DNA of 64,000 nucleotides from Pseudoalteromonas luteoviolacea (GCF_001696455.1 NZ_MAUJ01000011.1:62001-126000); one strand, 5' to 3'; shown: positions 55,408 to 63,911, counted from the stretch's first letter. Made by a program: numbers and translations. Notes: generated by a model not told the origin, from the sequence alone.

Positions 55408-55845
55408 ATGAGTTGTGAATATTTTGCCGATAAAGGCATGAAGATTGATGGTAACTATTGGTTAGTACACCCTCAAACAGGGGTTGCGTGGAATGACACG
55501 ACAGTGGCTGATTTCAAGCAAACCTATGAAGCTCAAAAGATCTTACTCGCAGAGGAAAGGTTTGAGGCGTCAAAGGTAGACAAGCTTCAAGAGATTAAAG
55601 AAGCTGTATTTAATAAGTTAGGTAATGAACAATGGCGTGTGCAAAAAGCACAAGAGCATATGTTGATTGCGGAATTATCTGGCGATCAAGCCGCGCTGGG
55701 ACTGAGCAAGTCTCAATTGCAAGAGTTATTGGCTAAGCGCGAGCAATTACGAAAAGCAAGTGATGAAGCAGAAGTCATTATTGCTGAGTTTACAACGCAA
55801 GCTGAGCTAGATGATTTTGAGTTTGATGTAAATATTTCATTGTAA
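55408..55845 (+). CDS. Fibre partner protein C6
   Basis: A 145-residue, mainly helical charged protein (FADKGMKIDGNYWLVHPQTG at the start, then KLQEIKEAVFNKLGNEQWRV and QLQELLAKREQLRKASDEAE). Paired with F6, so a chaperone role is likely. It differs from both the SLLG-TSD and KQAW families. Confidence 0.55.
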   Translation: MSCEYFADKGMKIDGNYWLVHPQTGVAWNDTTVADFKQTYEAQKILLAEERFEASKVDKLQEIKEAVFNKLGNEQWRVQKAQEHMLIAELSGDQAALGLSKSQLQELLAKREQLRKASDEAEVIIAEFTTQAELDDFEFDVNISL

Positions 55846-55933
55846 AACCTGCACAATGACCCGTTTTATTCCCAATAAACGGGTTAGTATCAATATTGCT
55901 TGAGAAAGCAGCAGAACTGTTATTCCACAACCA

Positions 55934-55966
55934 AAACCCGCTTGGCCATACCGAGTGGGTTTCTTT
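55934..55966 (+). terminator. Hairpin after C6
   Basis: AAACCC...GGGTTT imperfect stem (55934-55945 with 55951-55962) followed by TTTTAT; it ends module 3 and precedes the tandem repeats. Confidence 0.6.
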
Positions 55967-56000
55967 TATTGAGTTTTAGGGTTTTGATTTATTATTGTAA

Positions 56001-56760
56001 ATAGGTCACGAATGACCTGTTTTAGAACCTTAAAATCAGTAAAATATACCTAAGCTTGAGAAAAGCCTAACACAAAATCTAAATTGATTTAAAAGCCACA
56101 TAGCTTGTTAAAACATAAGCGAATGTGGCTTTTTTATTTGGGGTATTTATCGCTGATTTAAGGCGGTCAGGAATGACCTGTTTTAAAGCCTTAAAATCAG
56201 TAAAATATCCCTAAGCTTGAAAAAGCCTAACACAAAATATAAATTGATTTAAAAGCCACGTAGCTTGTTAAAATATAAGCGAATGTGGCTTTTTTATTTG
56301 GGGTATTTATCGCTGATTTAAGGCGGTCAGGAATGACCTGTTTTAAAGCCTTAAAATCAGTAAAATACTCCTAAGCTTGAGAAAAGCCTAACACCCAATG
56401 AAATTAAGTTAAAAGCCACATAGCTTGTTAAAATATAAGCGAATGTGGCTTTTCTATTTGGGGGGGGGGATTGCTGATTTAAGGCGGTCAATAATGACCT
56501 GTTTTAAAGCATTAAAATCAGTAAAATACACCTAAACTTGAGGGAAGTTTAACGCCTAATGAAATTAAGTTAAAAGCCACACAGCTTGTTAAAATATAAG
56601 CGAATGTGGCTTTTTTATTTGGGGGATTTATTGCTGATTTAAGGCGGTCAAGAATGACCTGTTTTAAACCCTTAAAATCAGTAACATATGCCTAAGCTTG
56701 TAAAAGCTTACACAGTTATCCCATGAATCAAAACCCACACTAATTACAGTGTGGTTTTTT
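56001..56760 (+). repeat. Tandem ~160-bp repeat with embedded hairpins, four full copies plus a partial fifth
   Basis: Units start at 56010, 56171, 56331, 56492 and 56652 (a variant of GAATGACCTGTTTT each time), spaced 161, 160, 161 and 160 bases. Each full unit has AAAATCAGTAA, then AAGCCACA / TGTGGCTTTT as a hairpin (unit 1: 56091-56100 with 56124-56133) around an inner GCTT/AAGC, and a T run like a terminator. The partial fifth unit switches to another hairpin before J4. No open frame runs through it. Confidence 0.92.
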
Positions 56761-56761
56761 T
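56735..56761 (+). terminator. Hairpin just before J4
   Basis: CCACAC/GTGTGG stem (56735-56740 with 56749-56754) and T7, about 20 bases before the J4 start. It takes the place of the repeat's own hairpin in the last partial unit. Confidence 0.7.
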
Positions 56762-56779
56762 ATTTAAGGAAGAAGAATT

Positions 56780-57679
56780 ATGAGTGGTTTCACTAAATTG
56801 GACTTATCTAAAGTACCTGTTCCTGATTTAATTAAATCGCTCGATTTTGAAGTTTTATATGAGCAATTAAAAGCGCAGTTTTTGCAAGACAACCCGCAAT
56901 ATGAAGCTGCACTTTCACTGGAAAGTGATCCGGTGGCAATGCTACTGCAGACTTTAGCTTATCAACAAATTTTACAAGCGCAGAATATCAATGATGCTGT
57001 GACAGGAAACATGCTAGCTTCAGCGCAAGGGCATGATTTAGATGCGATTGCTGCTAGATACAATATAACGCGAAAAACGCAGCCATATGAATCCGATACT
57101 GCATTTAAGCAACGCGTTCAATTGGCCTTTGATGGGTTGAATACGGCGGGAAGTAGTGAGTCATATATCTATCATACGATGTCTTGTGACGCTGAGATTA
57201 AAGATGTGGCAGTACATAGTCCAGAGCCATGTGACATTGTACTAACCATATTAAGCCATGTTGGCAATGGTTATGCGAGCGATGCATTAATTGAATCTGT
57301 TCAGAAGTATTTTGCGGCTCAAGGAAGAGCGCAACCCAAAGTCGACGAAGTAGCCTCTAAAGTAAGGCCTTTAGGCGACCGGGTAGTCGTCAACAAGGCG
57401 CACATTAAACCGTTTACGGTACAAGCAGAGTTGTCAATTTTATATGGTCCTTCAGGTGAGACGCTAGTAACGACAGCTAAGCAAGCTGTATTGGAATATT
57501 GTAAATCTAGACAATATCTCGGTAAAAAAGTGACTCGAGCAGGTATTTATGCGGCACTGCATCAATCTGGTGTTGAAGATGTGACGCTGATAAGCCCTGT
57601 GAGCGATGTCCTCGTTTTACCAACAGAAGCACCATACTGTGAGTCTGTGACAGTAACGATGGAAAACGTCTATGAATAA
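56780..57679 (+). CDS. Baseplate J-like protein, module 4 (J4)
   Basis: A 299-residue gpJ-like protein, the most divergent of the four: VPVPDLIKSLDFEVLYEQLK, MLLQTLAYQQILQAQNINDA (Gln replaces the usual RExLLRQR), LDAIAARYNITRKTQPYESD and STAGSSES-type NTAGSSESYIYHTM. AAGGAAGAAG lies before the ATG. It overlaps I4 by eight bases. It follows the hairpin array, so module 4 may need its own promoter or antitermination. Confidence 0.84.
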   Translation: MSGFTKLDLSKVPVPDLIKSLDFEVLYEQLKAQFLQDNPQYEAALSLESDPVAMLLQTLAYQQILQAQNINDAVTGNMLASAQGHDLDAIAARYNITRKTQPYESDTAFKQRVQLAFDGLNTAGSSESYIYHTMSCDAEIKDVAVHSPEPCDIVLTILSHVGNGYASDALIESVQKYFAAQGRAQPKVDEVASKVRPLGDRVVVNKAHIKPFTVQAELSILYGPSGETLVTTAKQAVLEYCKSRQYLGKKVTRAGIYAALHQSGVEDVTLISPVSDVLVLPTEAPYCESVTVTMENVYE

Positions 57680-58886
57680 GTTACTGCCCTCAAATGCCAC
57701 CATACTGACCAAAGCATTAAGTGATGTGTTGGTACCGAATAATTCGGTTCGCCAGTTATTGATCTCACTACTGAGGTTATCTTCACGCAGCGATGCGCAA
57801 CTGGTTTGGTTGGCAAAGTTATGTTACATGCCGCCATCAGAAGTACTAGTTAATCCTGAACTGTTATTACAGAGTCAAACTAAGCATCTACTTGCGTTAA
57901 TCGATTTCCCAGAGTTTTGTCATGACGCACAATTAAATGCAATGGCAGCGCAGCTTGCCATCGAGAGTTGGGATCCGAGTGCAGCAGATACTCAAAAAAG
58001 AACTCAGCTGAAATCTGCTTGCGTGCTCAATGATGCTCGGCTACTGATTTCAAGTCTTTGGGACCCGTTTCTTTGCCCGACACCACTATTGCCCTGGTTG
58101 GCATGGTCGGTATCCGTTGATGAATGGGATGAAAGTTGGAATGAAGAACTTAAGCGACAGGTGATAAGTGATGCATTTGCCGTTCACCAAGTCAAAGGCA
58201 CGCCATTCGCTCTACAAAAAGCGCTCGATAGCCTCAATATTAAAACGGAAATTAGAGAGTGGTGGCAGGGAGAAAATCTCGACGAATTGCCGCGTGGCAC
58301 GGTACAAGTTTGGGCGCTTATAAATAGTAATTTGGATGAGTACCAGCAAGGAATGCTGACCCCCCAAATGTTAAAGCGTGTTCGCCGTATTGTTGAGTCA
58401 GTAAAGCGTGGCTCGATTCACATTGACGTACAACTGGGACTGGCATTTACAGAGCAAGTTGGTGTTGTGGGCGCTGTGTCCTCAGCGGTTTTTAAACGTA
58501 TTGATGCGCCTCATGGAGTTGGTGTTAAACCGCCTAAGTTTAAGCAACATACGGCATCAATCGGAGCCGCAGAAACGTTCCAATCAGGTTCTTTAGCCAT
58601 ATCAGGCAAGGGCGTTCTACCCCCAAAGCCCACAGGCGTTAGTTCGGTTTGTGGTGCGACAAATTCACATCAATCTGGTCATTACATTGTTGCGGCCAAT
58701 GGTGTGAAACCAGAGAAAATGCACAAAGCTTATTGTGTGAGTGGCGCTTTGCATAGCTCACAAGCAACACATATCAGTGTTGCAGGACAAGGGATTTTAC
58801 CGAGTAACGGCATTGGGAATGAGTATTTAGTGAACGTTACGCGGCAAATAATTTATCAACATTTTAACTTACAAGGAGCTGCTTAA
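57672..58886 (+). CDS. Phage tail protein I, module 4 (I4), extended at both ends
   Basis: A 404-residue gpI-like protein. The gpI core (LWDPFLCPTPLLPWLAWSVS, VDEWDESW, HQVKGTPFALQKAL) is at about 125-260, so there is an ~85-residue N-terminal extension absent from I1-I3. The C-terminus (about 265-395) holds about four ~30-residue repeats with a G-A...S...I...G-V-x-P pattern (GAAETFQSGSLAISGKGVLP, GATNSHQSGHYIVAANGVKP, GALHSSQATHISVAGQGILP). Stop and H4 start overlap. Confidence 0.82.
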   Translation: MNKLLPSNATILTKALSDVLVPNNSVRQLLISLLRLSSRSDAQLVWLAKLCYMPPSEVLVNPELLLQSQTKHLLALIDFPEFCHDAQLNAMAAQLAIESWDPSAADTQKRTQLKSACVLNDARLLISSLWDPFLCPTPLLPWLAWSVSVDEWDESWNEELKRQVISDAFAVHQVKGTPFALQKALDSLNIKTEIREWWQGENLDELPRGTVQVWALINSNLDEYQQGMLTPQMLKRVRRIVESVKRGSIHIDVQLGLAFTEQVGVVGAVSSAVFKRIDAPHGVGVKPPKFKQHTASIGAAETFQSGSLAISGKGVLPPKPTGVSSVCGATNSHQSGHYIVAANGVKPEKMHKAYCVSGALHSSQATHISVAGQGILPSNGIGNEYLVNVTRQIIYQHFNLQGAA

Positions 58887-59455
58887 TGTCTGCATTAACA
58901 TTGCAGTTTACCCAAGTTGGCTTAGATGCTTTATTAGCGGCAAAAGCCAATGGTAAAAAAGCGCAAATAAGTCATATGGCGTTTGGTGACGCAAGCTATA
59001 CACCAACTCAAACGCAAACGAGCTTGCAAAATCTTAGAGAACTTCAGCCCATTCGTGATGATAACTATGAGACGGATGAAAACCATCAAGTTACAGTTGT
59101 GGCCCTGTTCGATAAAAAGATTTCAGCCCCTGAATATGCAATCAGAGAAGTTGGCGTTTTTATTCAAATCGATGAGCCAGTGGGCAGTGACAACAACTTA
59201 ATTTTATTGGGTGTGTATTCTGAGCCAAACCGCACGTTAGGTTATAGAACACCGGATGTAAAGATTTTACAAAGTGTCACGTTGAGTCTTGCGCAATTAC
59301 CTTCCAATAGCGTTGAAGTAAAACCAGGTGTAGATAACTTCAATATGCTGTTAGATAACGAGCTTGCAGATATTACTTTAGTGCAGCTAGACACAATGCA
59401 CCGTCAATTAAACCAAGAACTTAGACTACTCGCTTTAGAAAACGCACAATCATAA
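58886..59455 (+). CDS. Tail-collar fibre adaptor, gpH N-terminal type (H4)
   Basis: A 189-residue collar domain protein: TQVGLDALLAAKANGKKAQI, SHMAFGDASYTPTQTQTSL, PEYAIREVGVFIQ and LPSNSVEVKPGVDNFNM. Its start overlaps the I4 stop. Like H1 and H2 it lacks a fibre shaft, and F7 begins 14 bases later. Confidence 0.8.
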   Translation: MSALTLQFTQVGLDALLAAKANGKKAQISHMAFGDASYTPTQTQTSLQNLRELQPIRDDNYETDENHQVTVVALFDKKISAPEYAIREVGVFIQIDEPVGSDNNLILLGVYSEPNRTLGYRTPDVKILQSVTLSLAQLPSNSVEVKPGVDNFNMLLDNELADITLVQLDTMHRQLNQELRLLALENAQS

Positions 59456-59469
59456 ATTAGAGAGAAACC

Positions 59470-60279
59470 ATGTCAAACGAACATACAACAATTACGGAAC
59501 AATTAACTGCTGTAGTTACACGCTCAAATGCGCTTTGCAACACAGTTCAAGGTCAAATTGACAATATTAACTCGACACTAAATGCTAAAACCGCAGAAGT
59601 AGATACTAAAGTCACTCAAGCAAAAAGTGACTTAAATACGCATTTTACCAATCTTAAAAATGGCATTGTTGAAACAATCAATGGTTTAGATGTTTTCCAA
59701 GAAGGCTTGATTAAGCGGTTTGCTTTTAAATCAACTTTAAGTGCAGGTGGATATACGGCCGCATCTGATGGTCCTGATTCTAGCTTCCCTACATGTGCTA
59801 ACCCACAACCTCCATACTACATCAATTTAATTGAATTCGACGCACAAAATGTCGGAGAGTCCTTTGGCTATGATGGTGATACTTTTAACTGTGACTTTGT
59901 CATGTCACACAGAGGTATGGCCTCTTATGGTGATCATATTGTCATTAATGGAACATCACAACAAGATTGTGTATCTGCACATATTGAAGTGAAGAAGGTG
60001 ATGAACAGTGGTGCAATTAGTTTGTACATCTCTGAACCCGGTGAAGAGCCACGTGAAATCCCCATCACTTCTGCAGATGTGGGAAAAACCCTAACAGTGT
60101 TCTTTAGGCAAATCAACAAAGGCTATAACAATGGTCGTGCTCGAGTGACATTAAAAGTAGACACGCGTCCTCATTGTGGTTCGACACGTGCTTTCTTAGC
60201 CAAATGTGAATACAGCTCAGTGAATGGTCGCCCTTGCGCTGACAGAATTTCTCAAACAGCACCAACTTGGGAGCAATAA
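59470..60279 (+). CDS. Tail fibre protein F7
   Basis: A 269-residue protein. The coiled-coil start (ITEQLTAVVTRSNALCNTVQ, to about residue 75) resembles that of F8, and more loosely those of F1-F3. The C-terminal ~190 residues are a unique, Gly/Asp/Cys-containing domain. Paired with C7. First fibre of module 4. Confidence 0.64.
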   Translation: MSNEHTTITEQLTAVVTRSNALCNTVQGQIDNINSTLNAKTAEVDTKVTQAKSDLNTHFTNLKNGIVETINGLDVFQEGLIKRFAFKSTLSAGGYTAASDGPDSSFPTCANPQPPYYINLIEFDAQNVGESFGYDGDTFNCDFVMSHRGMASYGDHIVINGTSQQDCVSAHIEVKKVMNSGAISLYISEPGEEPREIPITSADVGKTLTVFFRQINKGYNNGRARVTLKVDTRPHCGSTRAFLAKCEYSSVNGRPCADRISQTAPTWEQ

Positions 60280-60282
60280 CCT

Positions 60283-60510
60283 ATGGAAAATAATATGGTA
60301 ACTGAGCCTCATGGTGAAGACATATCTTGGGTGACGGTGAGATCGCAGCGTGATAATTTGCTGGCAGCATCGGACTTAAAGGTACTATTAGCCTTAGAAG
60401 CTTCACAAGCTGTACCTACGGAATTGGCAACTTACCGCCAAGCTCTACGTGATTTACCTGAGAAATTTGCAAGCCCCCAAGAGGTGACTTGGCCAATTTT
60501 AGCTGAGTAA
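60283..60510 (+). CDS. Phage tail assembly chaperone-like protein C7
   Basis: A 75-residue version of the chaperone family seen in C4: ISWVTVRSQRDNLLAASDLK, LATYRQALRDLPEKFASPQE and VTWPILAE. It starts four bases after the F7 stop. Paired with F7. Confidence 0.72.
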   Translation: MENNMVTEPHGEDISWVTVRSQRDNLLAASDLKVLLALEASQAVPTELATYRQALRDLPEKFASPQEVTWPILAE

Positions 60511-60536
60511 ACACGAATCATGATGTGGCTTTACTA

Positions 60537-60558
60537 TTTTGTAAAGCCAATAAACGGC
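60537..60558 (+). repeat. Hairpin before fibre gene F8
   Basis: GGCTTTAC/GTAAAGCC perfect 8-bp stem (60537-60544 with 60551-60558), TATTTT loop, no T run, 11 bases before the F8 ATG. It could mask or expose the ribosome binding site rather than terminate. Confidence 0.5.
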
Positions 60559-60568
60559 AGGAACTATC

Positions 60569-61360
60569 ATGTCTGAAGATAATATGAGCATAACTGAAAG
60601 ACTCACCCATGTCGCGGCGCGAGCAAATGCGATGAGTGAAACGGTTAACGCACATTTAGGTGTACTTAACGCAGCTATTCAGTCTGCAGAAACTAAATTC
60701 GATAATTATATGGGTGGTGCCCGCGCTGAGCTTTCCCATATCTTATTAAGTAAAAATCAAAAAATGGAACCCAATGACAATGGCACGGCGATTAAAGGCT
60801 TTACGACTATTGGACTTGAGCGATTTGAGGTAATCAAAGAAGCGACTATTTACGCCGCGGCTGCTAATGATACTGATCATACTGGTAGGGGGGTTGCACA
60901 AGACTTTCGCACTAATGTTTACAACAGCTATGTCAACACGCCATTTCATATCTTACGTTTAAAGTGGAAACGAGATAATGCCGCCCATCCGGCGCGAATA
61001 GATAACAACTATTGGACAGGCTTCCAGCAAGGTGCGCTATCATCAGGCTGTTATTTCAAATTGCTGTCAGGCAGTGTTGAGGGATCAATGCAAGCCGTGA
61101 AAGACTATAGTAATGGATGGCAATTACTTGGTTATCATCAAAAAGCTGATAGTCCAACCAAGTCATTTTACGGGCCGCACAATAAGCTTGCGCTATCCGC
61201 GTCGATGCTCGAAGAGGGCGAAGCGTTAATTTGTTTATTTGGCACAGTCAGCGGCTATGTTGATTTTGACAAAGCGGGTTGGGGCGTTTACCCAGAATTT
61301 GCTAAGCCTTCTGATGTGTCCTCTGCTATTTCGCAATTGCGAGCTGAATTGACGCCATAG
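60569..61360 (+). CDS. Tail fibre protein F8
   Basis: A 263-residue protein with anchor-like start (SITERLTHVAARANAMSETV) similar to F7, a coiled coil to about 60, then a unique domain of ~200 residues (WTGFQQGALSSGCYFKLLSG). Paired with C8. Second fibre of module 4. Confidence 0.62.
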   Translation: MSEDNMSITERLTHVAARANAMSETVNAHLGVLNAAIQSAETKFDNYMGGARAELSHILLSKNQKMEPNDNGTAIKGFTTIGLERFEVIKEATIYAAAANDTDHTGRGVAQDFRTNVYNSYVNTPFHILRLKWKRDNAAHPARIDNNYWTGFQQGALSSGCYFKLLSGSVEGSMQAVKDYSNGWQLLGYHQKADSPTKSFYGPHNKLALSASMLEEGEALICLFGTVSGYVDFDKAGWGVYPEFAKPSDVSSAISQLRAELTP

Positions 61361-61388
61361 TCAGGTGATGTGATAAGGAATAAATACT

Positions 61389-61670
61389 ATGCAAATAAAA
61401 CACAATGATGCGCTCATAGCTTCCATAGGAGAGATTTGGAGTGCTGCGCAAATTGCCCATTTTCTTGAGCACAATGAAATTGATATTCCACTTGGTGAAT
61501 TAACTTTTATCTACTCCCGTGACGAGGCGTTGGAAGCTCGACGTATTGCCTATGCAGTTGAATCTGATCCTCTGTATATGGAGTGGCAGTATGATCAAAC
61601 AGAAGAAAATAAGCAGGCTTGGTTAACTTGCGTCGCAAATATTAAAGCACGTTATCCATTTCCAGCTTAA
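61389..61670 (+). CDS. Fibre partner protein C8, KQAW family
   Basis: A 93-residue protein. The end NKQAWLTCVANIKARYPFPA matches the small proteins at 39209 and 42904. The start (MQIKHNDALIASIGEIWSAA, QIAHFLEHNEIDIP) resembles C3 (42904). Paired with F8, it closes the J-I-H-fibre series. Confidence 0.6.
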   Translation: MQIKHNDALIASIGEIWSAAQIAHFLEHNEIDIPLGELTFIYSRDEALEARRIAYAVESDPLYMEWQYDQTEENKQAWLTCVANIKARYPFPA

Positions 61671-61759
61671 CGTTTTTGGGCATTTCGTCCTTCTCGACTC
61701 ACTTGCTTCCCACGAGTCACAACCATCACAAGTTTTAACTTTAAAGAGTAATTAACCTC

Positions 61760-62278
61760 ATGCAAAGATGTACCTTAATTAATAAGGTGCTTGAATGCTT
61801 ATCATCTGGACTTCAAGGGGTGGCACAAGTGGGGCTGTTAAAAGCCACACAACCCTACCCAGATCTGACGCAGCAAGCCCAACTGACAGTCAAGCTGCTA
61901 GGCGAACGTCAAGCCAGTGAACTGCAGGCCAAAGGCGCCGACAAAGGCGTGACGTATGGACCGTCGTATAACAAAAACCTCAGTCCAAATTCGCTCGATA
62001 GAAGAGTGTTGCAATTGCAGCTAGAAATTGAGTTGGAAGATGCCGATAACGCACAGCTGTTGCAAAGACTTGACCAGTTGATAAGCCAGTGTGAGGCACT
62101 TGTGATGGTGGACGAAATGCCCACCTATTGGCAGCACTTTATTGCTGAGAAAAGTGACTTTACATTCAGTCATCAAGTCAGCACGACGCTAGCGAAAGCT
62201 TCGCTTGAGTGGGCATTTTATTATCAAGTGGAATACCCTGATGACCGGCCGGACCAGAAGTCAAAGAAGTATATCTAG
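61760..62278 (+). CDS. Protein upstream of spike gene, possible tail completion protein
   Basis: A 172-residue cytoplasmic-looking protein with a central LDRRVLQLQLEIELEDADNA and mixed alpha/beta composition. It lies directly before the gpV spike gene, where P2-like phages carry tail completion or terminator proteins. Its shape (short N-terminal helix, LLKATQPYPDLTQQAQLTVK, then charged strands) would fit a tail-terminator-like fold, but I do not recognise the family and leave the function open. Confidence 0.5.
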   Translation: MQRCTLINKVLECLSSGLQGVAQVGLLKATQPYPDLTQQAQLTVKLLGERQASELQAKGADKGVTYGPSYNKNLSPNSLDRRVLQLQLEIELEDADNAQLLQRLDQLISQCEALVMVDEMPTYWQHFIAEKSDFTFSHQVSTTLAKASLEWAFYYQVEYPDDRPDQKSKKYI

Positions 62279-62339
62279 GCCCGAAAGGGGGCGAATACAC
62301 GCTAATCAGCAAGACGACCACACCTGCTTAGGAGGAAAT

Positions 62340-63191
62340 ATGTTAGTTAATCGACAGCAGTCAGAACTGGCCGCCTCAGATTTACAGCATCGCTTTGCCA
62401 AGCTTATCTCCGTGGGTACAGTGGAGGAAGTGGATTACGAATTAGCTAGGGTGACAGTGCGAATAGGGGAGTGGCTGACCGCGAAACTGCCATGGCTTAC
62501 TAGTCAAGCAGCGCAGGACATGACGTGGCAGGCTCCCGAAGTGGGCGAACAAGTCATAGTGCTCTCGCCATGTGGTGATACTGCACAAGGCGTTGTTTTG
62601 GGTAGCTTATATGCCAATTCGCATCAACAACCCCATCATAAGATGACACGTGTAACCGATGCGACAAGTGCGGGCGGAAGTTTAGTTCAGGCGTTGCAAG
62701 CTGTGGCCCCTGAATCTAGAGAGCATGTACAGCGTACTCGTTATCAAGACGGTGCCATAGTTCAGTATGACCGAGAAAATCATGCCTATGATATTTTTGT
62801 ACCTTCTGGGGAAGATGAAGCTCCCGCCAAAATCAATATTTACTCAGGTGGAGACATAAACATCGAATGCCAAAACAATGCATCGATTCATGTGGGTAAC
62901 AATGCTGACGTGAAAGTTTTGGGTGAAACACAGGTATTGGGTGAAAAAAATGTGTCTATTACAGCACTTGAAGCACTCAATCTGCAGGGAAAGTCAGTGA
63001 ATATTACTTCAACGGATGATGGCACCAACATTGTTGCTAAAAAAGGCGCAATGGCAATCACGACTGAGCAAGGCGGGATTACGGTAACCTCTGAAGCAGA
63101 AGCGCTTGTTGAATCAAAAGCTGGAATGGCAGTGAAAGCAACGGGCACTTTAAAATTAGATGGTGCGACCATTGCCGCGCAAGGAGGATAA
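62340..63191 (+). CDS. Baseplate assembly protein V / spike (gpV-like)
   Basis: 283 residues from ATG 62340, with AGGAGG upstream; the frame is open to 62205. It has an OB-fold N-domain (FAKLISVGTVEEVDYELARV, WQAPEVGEQVIVLSPCGD, GVVLGSLYAN) followed by a repetitive beta-helix spike (INIYSGGDINIECQNNASIH, TQVLGEKNVSITALEALNLQ), as in P2 gpV and related central spikes. It punctures the target envelope and carries the PAAR tip encoded next. Three-base gap to PAAR. Confidence 0.88.
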   Translation: MLVNRQQSELAASDLQHRFAKLISVGTVEEVDYELARVTVRIGEWLTAKLPWLTSQAAQDMTWQAPEVGEQVIVLSPCGDTAQGVVLGSLYANSHQQPHHKMTRVTDATSAGGSLVQALQAVAPESREHVQRTRYQDGAIVQYDRENHAYDIFVPSGEDEAPAKINIYSGGDINIECQNNASIHVGNNADVKVLGETQVLGEKNVSITALEALNLQGKSVNITSTDDGTNIVAKKGAMAITTEQGGITVTSEAEALVESKAGMAVKATGTLKLDGATIAAQGG

Positions 63192-63194
63192 ATT

Positions 63195-63494
63195 ATGCCT
63201 GCAATTTCAGTCGATGGCGCGATTACAGATGTTCACGCAGGGTTTGCACCAGGCACTATTTCCGCTTCTGGACCTAAGTTTACCGTGGGTGGTGTGCCAG
63301 TATTACGGGTGGGTGACAGTGTGAGTGAACATGTCTATATACCTGACCCTAAGGTGAAGCATTCAGGGATGGTTGTTGCAGCGGGTGCATCCTCATTTAC
63401 CATTGGGGGCAAAGCAGTTGCAAGACTTGGAGACCCTACCAATTGTGGCGCTAAAATCGCTATTGGGGTAGGGAGTTTTACCGTCGGAGGATAA
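63195..63494 (+). CDS. PAAR-repeat tip protein
   Basis: A 99-residue protein made of PAAR-like turns: VGGVPVLRVGDSVSEHV, KHSGMVVAAGASSFTIGGKA, ARLGDPTNCG and VGSFTVGG, with a conserved His/Cys pattern for metal binding at the tip. It sharpens the gpV spike. PAAR genes are typical of injection systems (tailocins, T6SS) and of some P2-like tails. Gap of three bases to gpW. Confidence 0.87.
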   Translation: MPAISVDGAITDVHAGFAPGTISASGPKFTVGGVPVLRVGDSVSEHVYIPDPKVKHSGMVVAAGASSFTIGGKAVARLGDPTNCGAKIAIGVGSFTVGG

Positions 63495-63497
63495 ATA

Positions 63498-63833
63498 ATG
63501 ATTGGCATGAATGCCGAAACAGGCAAACCTTTGGGTGGCGTTGAGCACCTGAAACAAAGCATTCGCGATATTGTCACGACACCTCTGGGCAGTCGTGTCA
63601 TGCGACGTGACTATGGTTGTGGCCTATTTGAACTATTAGATAGTCCATTTTCTCACAATTTAGTGGGCGATATTACCATGTCTATTGCAAATGCATTAGA
63701 TAAATGGGAACCACGTTTTCGCTTGGAGGGGGTGTCTGTACACCCAGCTGGCGAGGGCAAATTAGATATTACGATTGAGGGTCTTTACCTCATAAATAAT
63801 GAGCCTGTCACCATAGAAGGGATCAAGCTCTAA
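63498..63833 (+). CDS. Baseplate wedge protein, gpW/gp25 family
   Basis: A 111-residue gp25-like protein: GGVEHLKQSIRDIVTTPLGS, RVMRRDYGCGLFELLDSPF and ITMSIANALDKWEPRF. gp25/gpW joins the wedge to the sheath initiator. In P2 the order is V-W-J-I-H; here a PAAR gene sits between V and W, and a strong hairpin follows W. Confidence 0.9.
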   Translation: MIGMNAETGKPLGGVEHLKQSIRDIVTTPLGSRVMRRDYGCGLFELLDSPFSHNLVGDITMSIANALDKWEPRFRLEGVSVHPAGEGKLDITIEGLYLINNEPVTIEGIKL

Positions 63834-63911
63834 AGCATCACAGTTGACTTTTTGTTCAACTCTTCTCAAATCCTTATCTCTGCTCTGATAAAGCAGACAT
63901 AAATTCAACTT

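Larger units (their letters stand above)
55846..56779. other. 934-bp gene-free region between module 3 and J4
   Basis: Holds the C6 hairpin, the ~160-bp tandem repeats and the J4 leader. A run of ten G at 56460-56469 lies in the third repeat. No coding frame, RNA gene or CRISPR-like spacing is seen. Confidence 0.6.

Noticed and set aside
56001..56760. Possible CRISPR array
   Set aside because: The repeating unit is ~160 bp and almost the whole unit is conserved; there are no short repeats with unique spacers and no cas genes.
62340..63494. Type VI secretion system (VgrG plus PAAR)
   Set aside because: The spike protein is a short gpV type next to gpW, gpJ, gpI and lysis genes; there is no TssB/C, TssK, ClpV or membrane complex.
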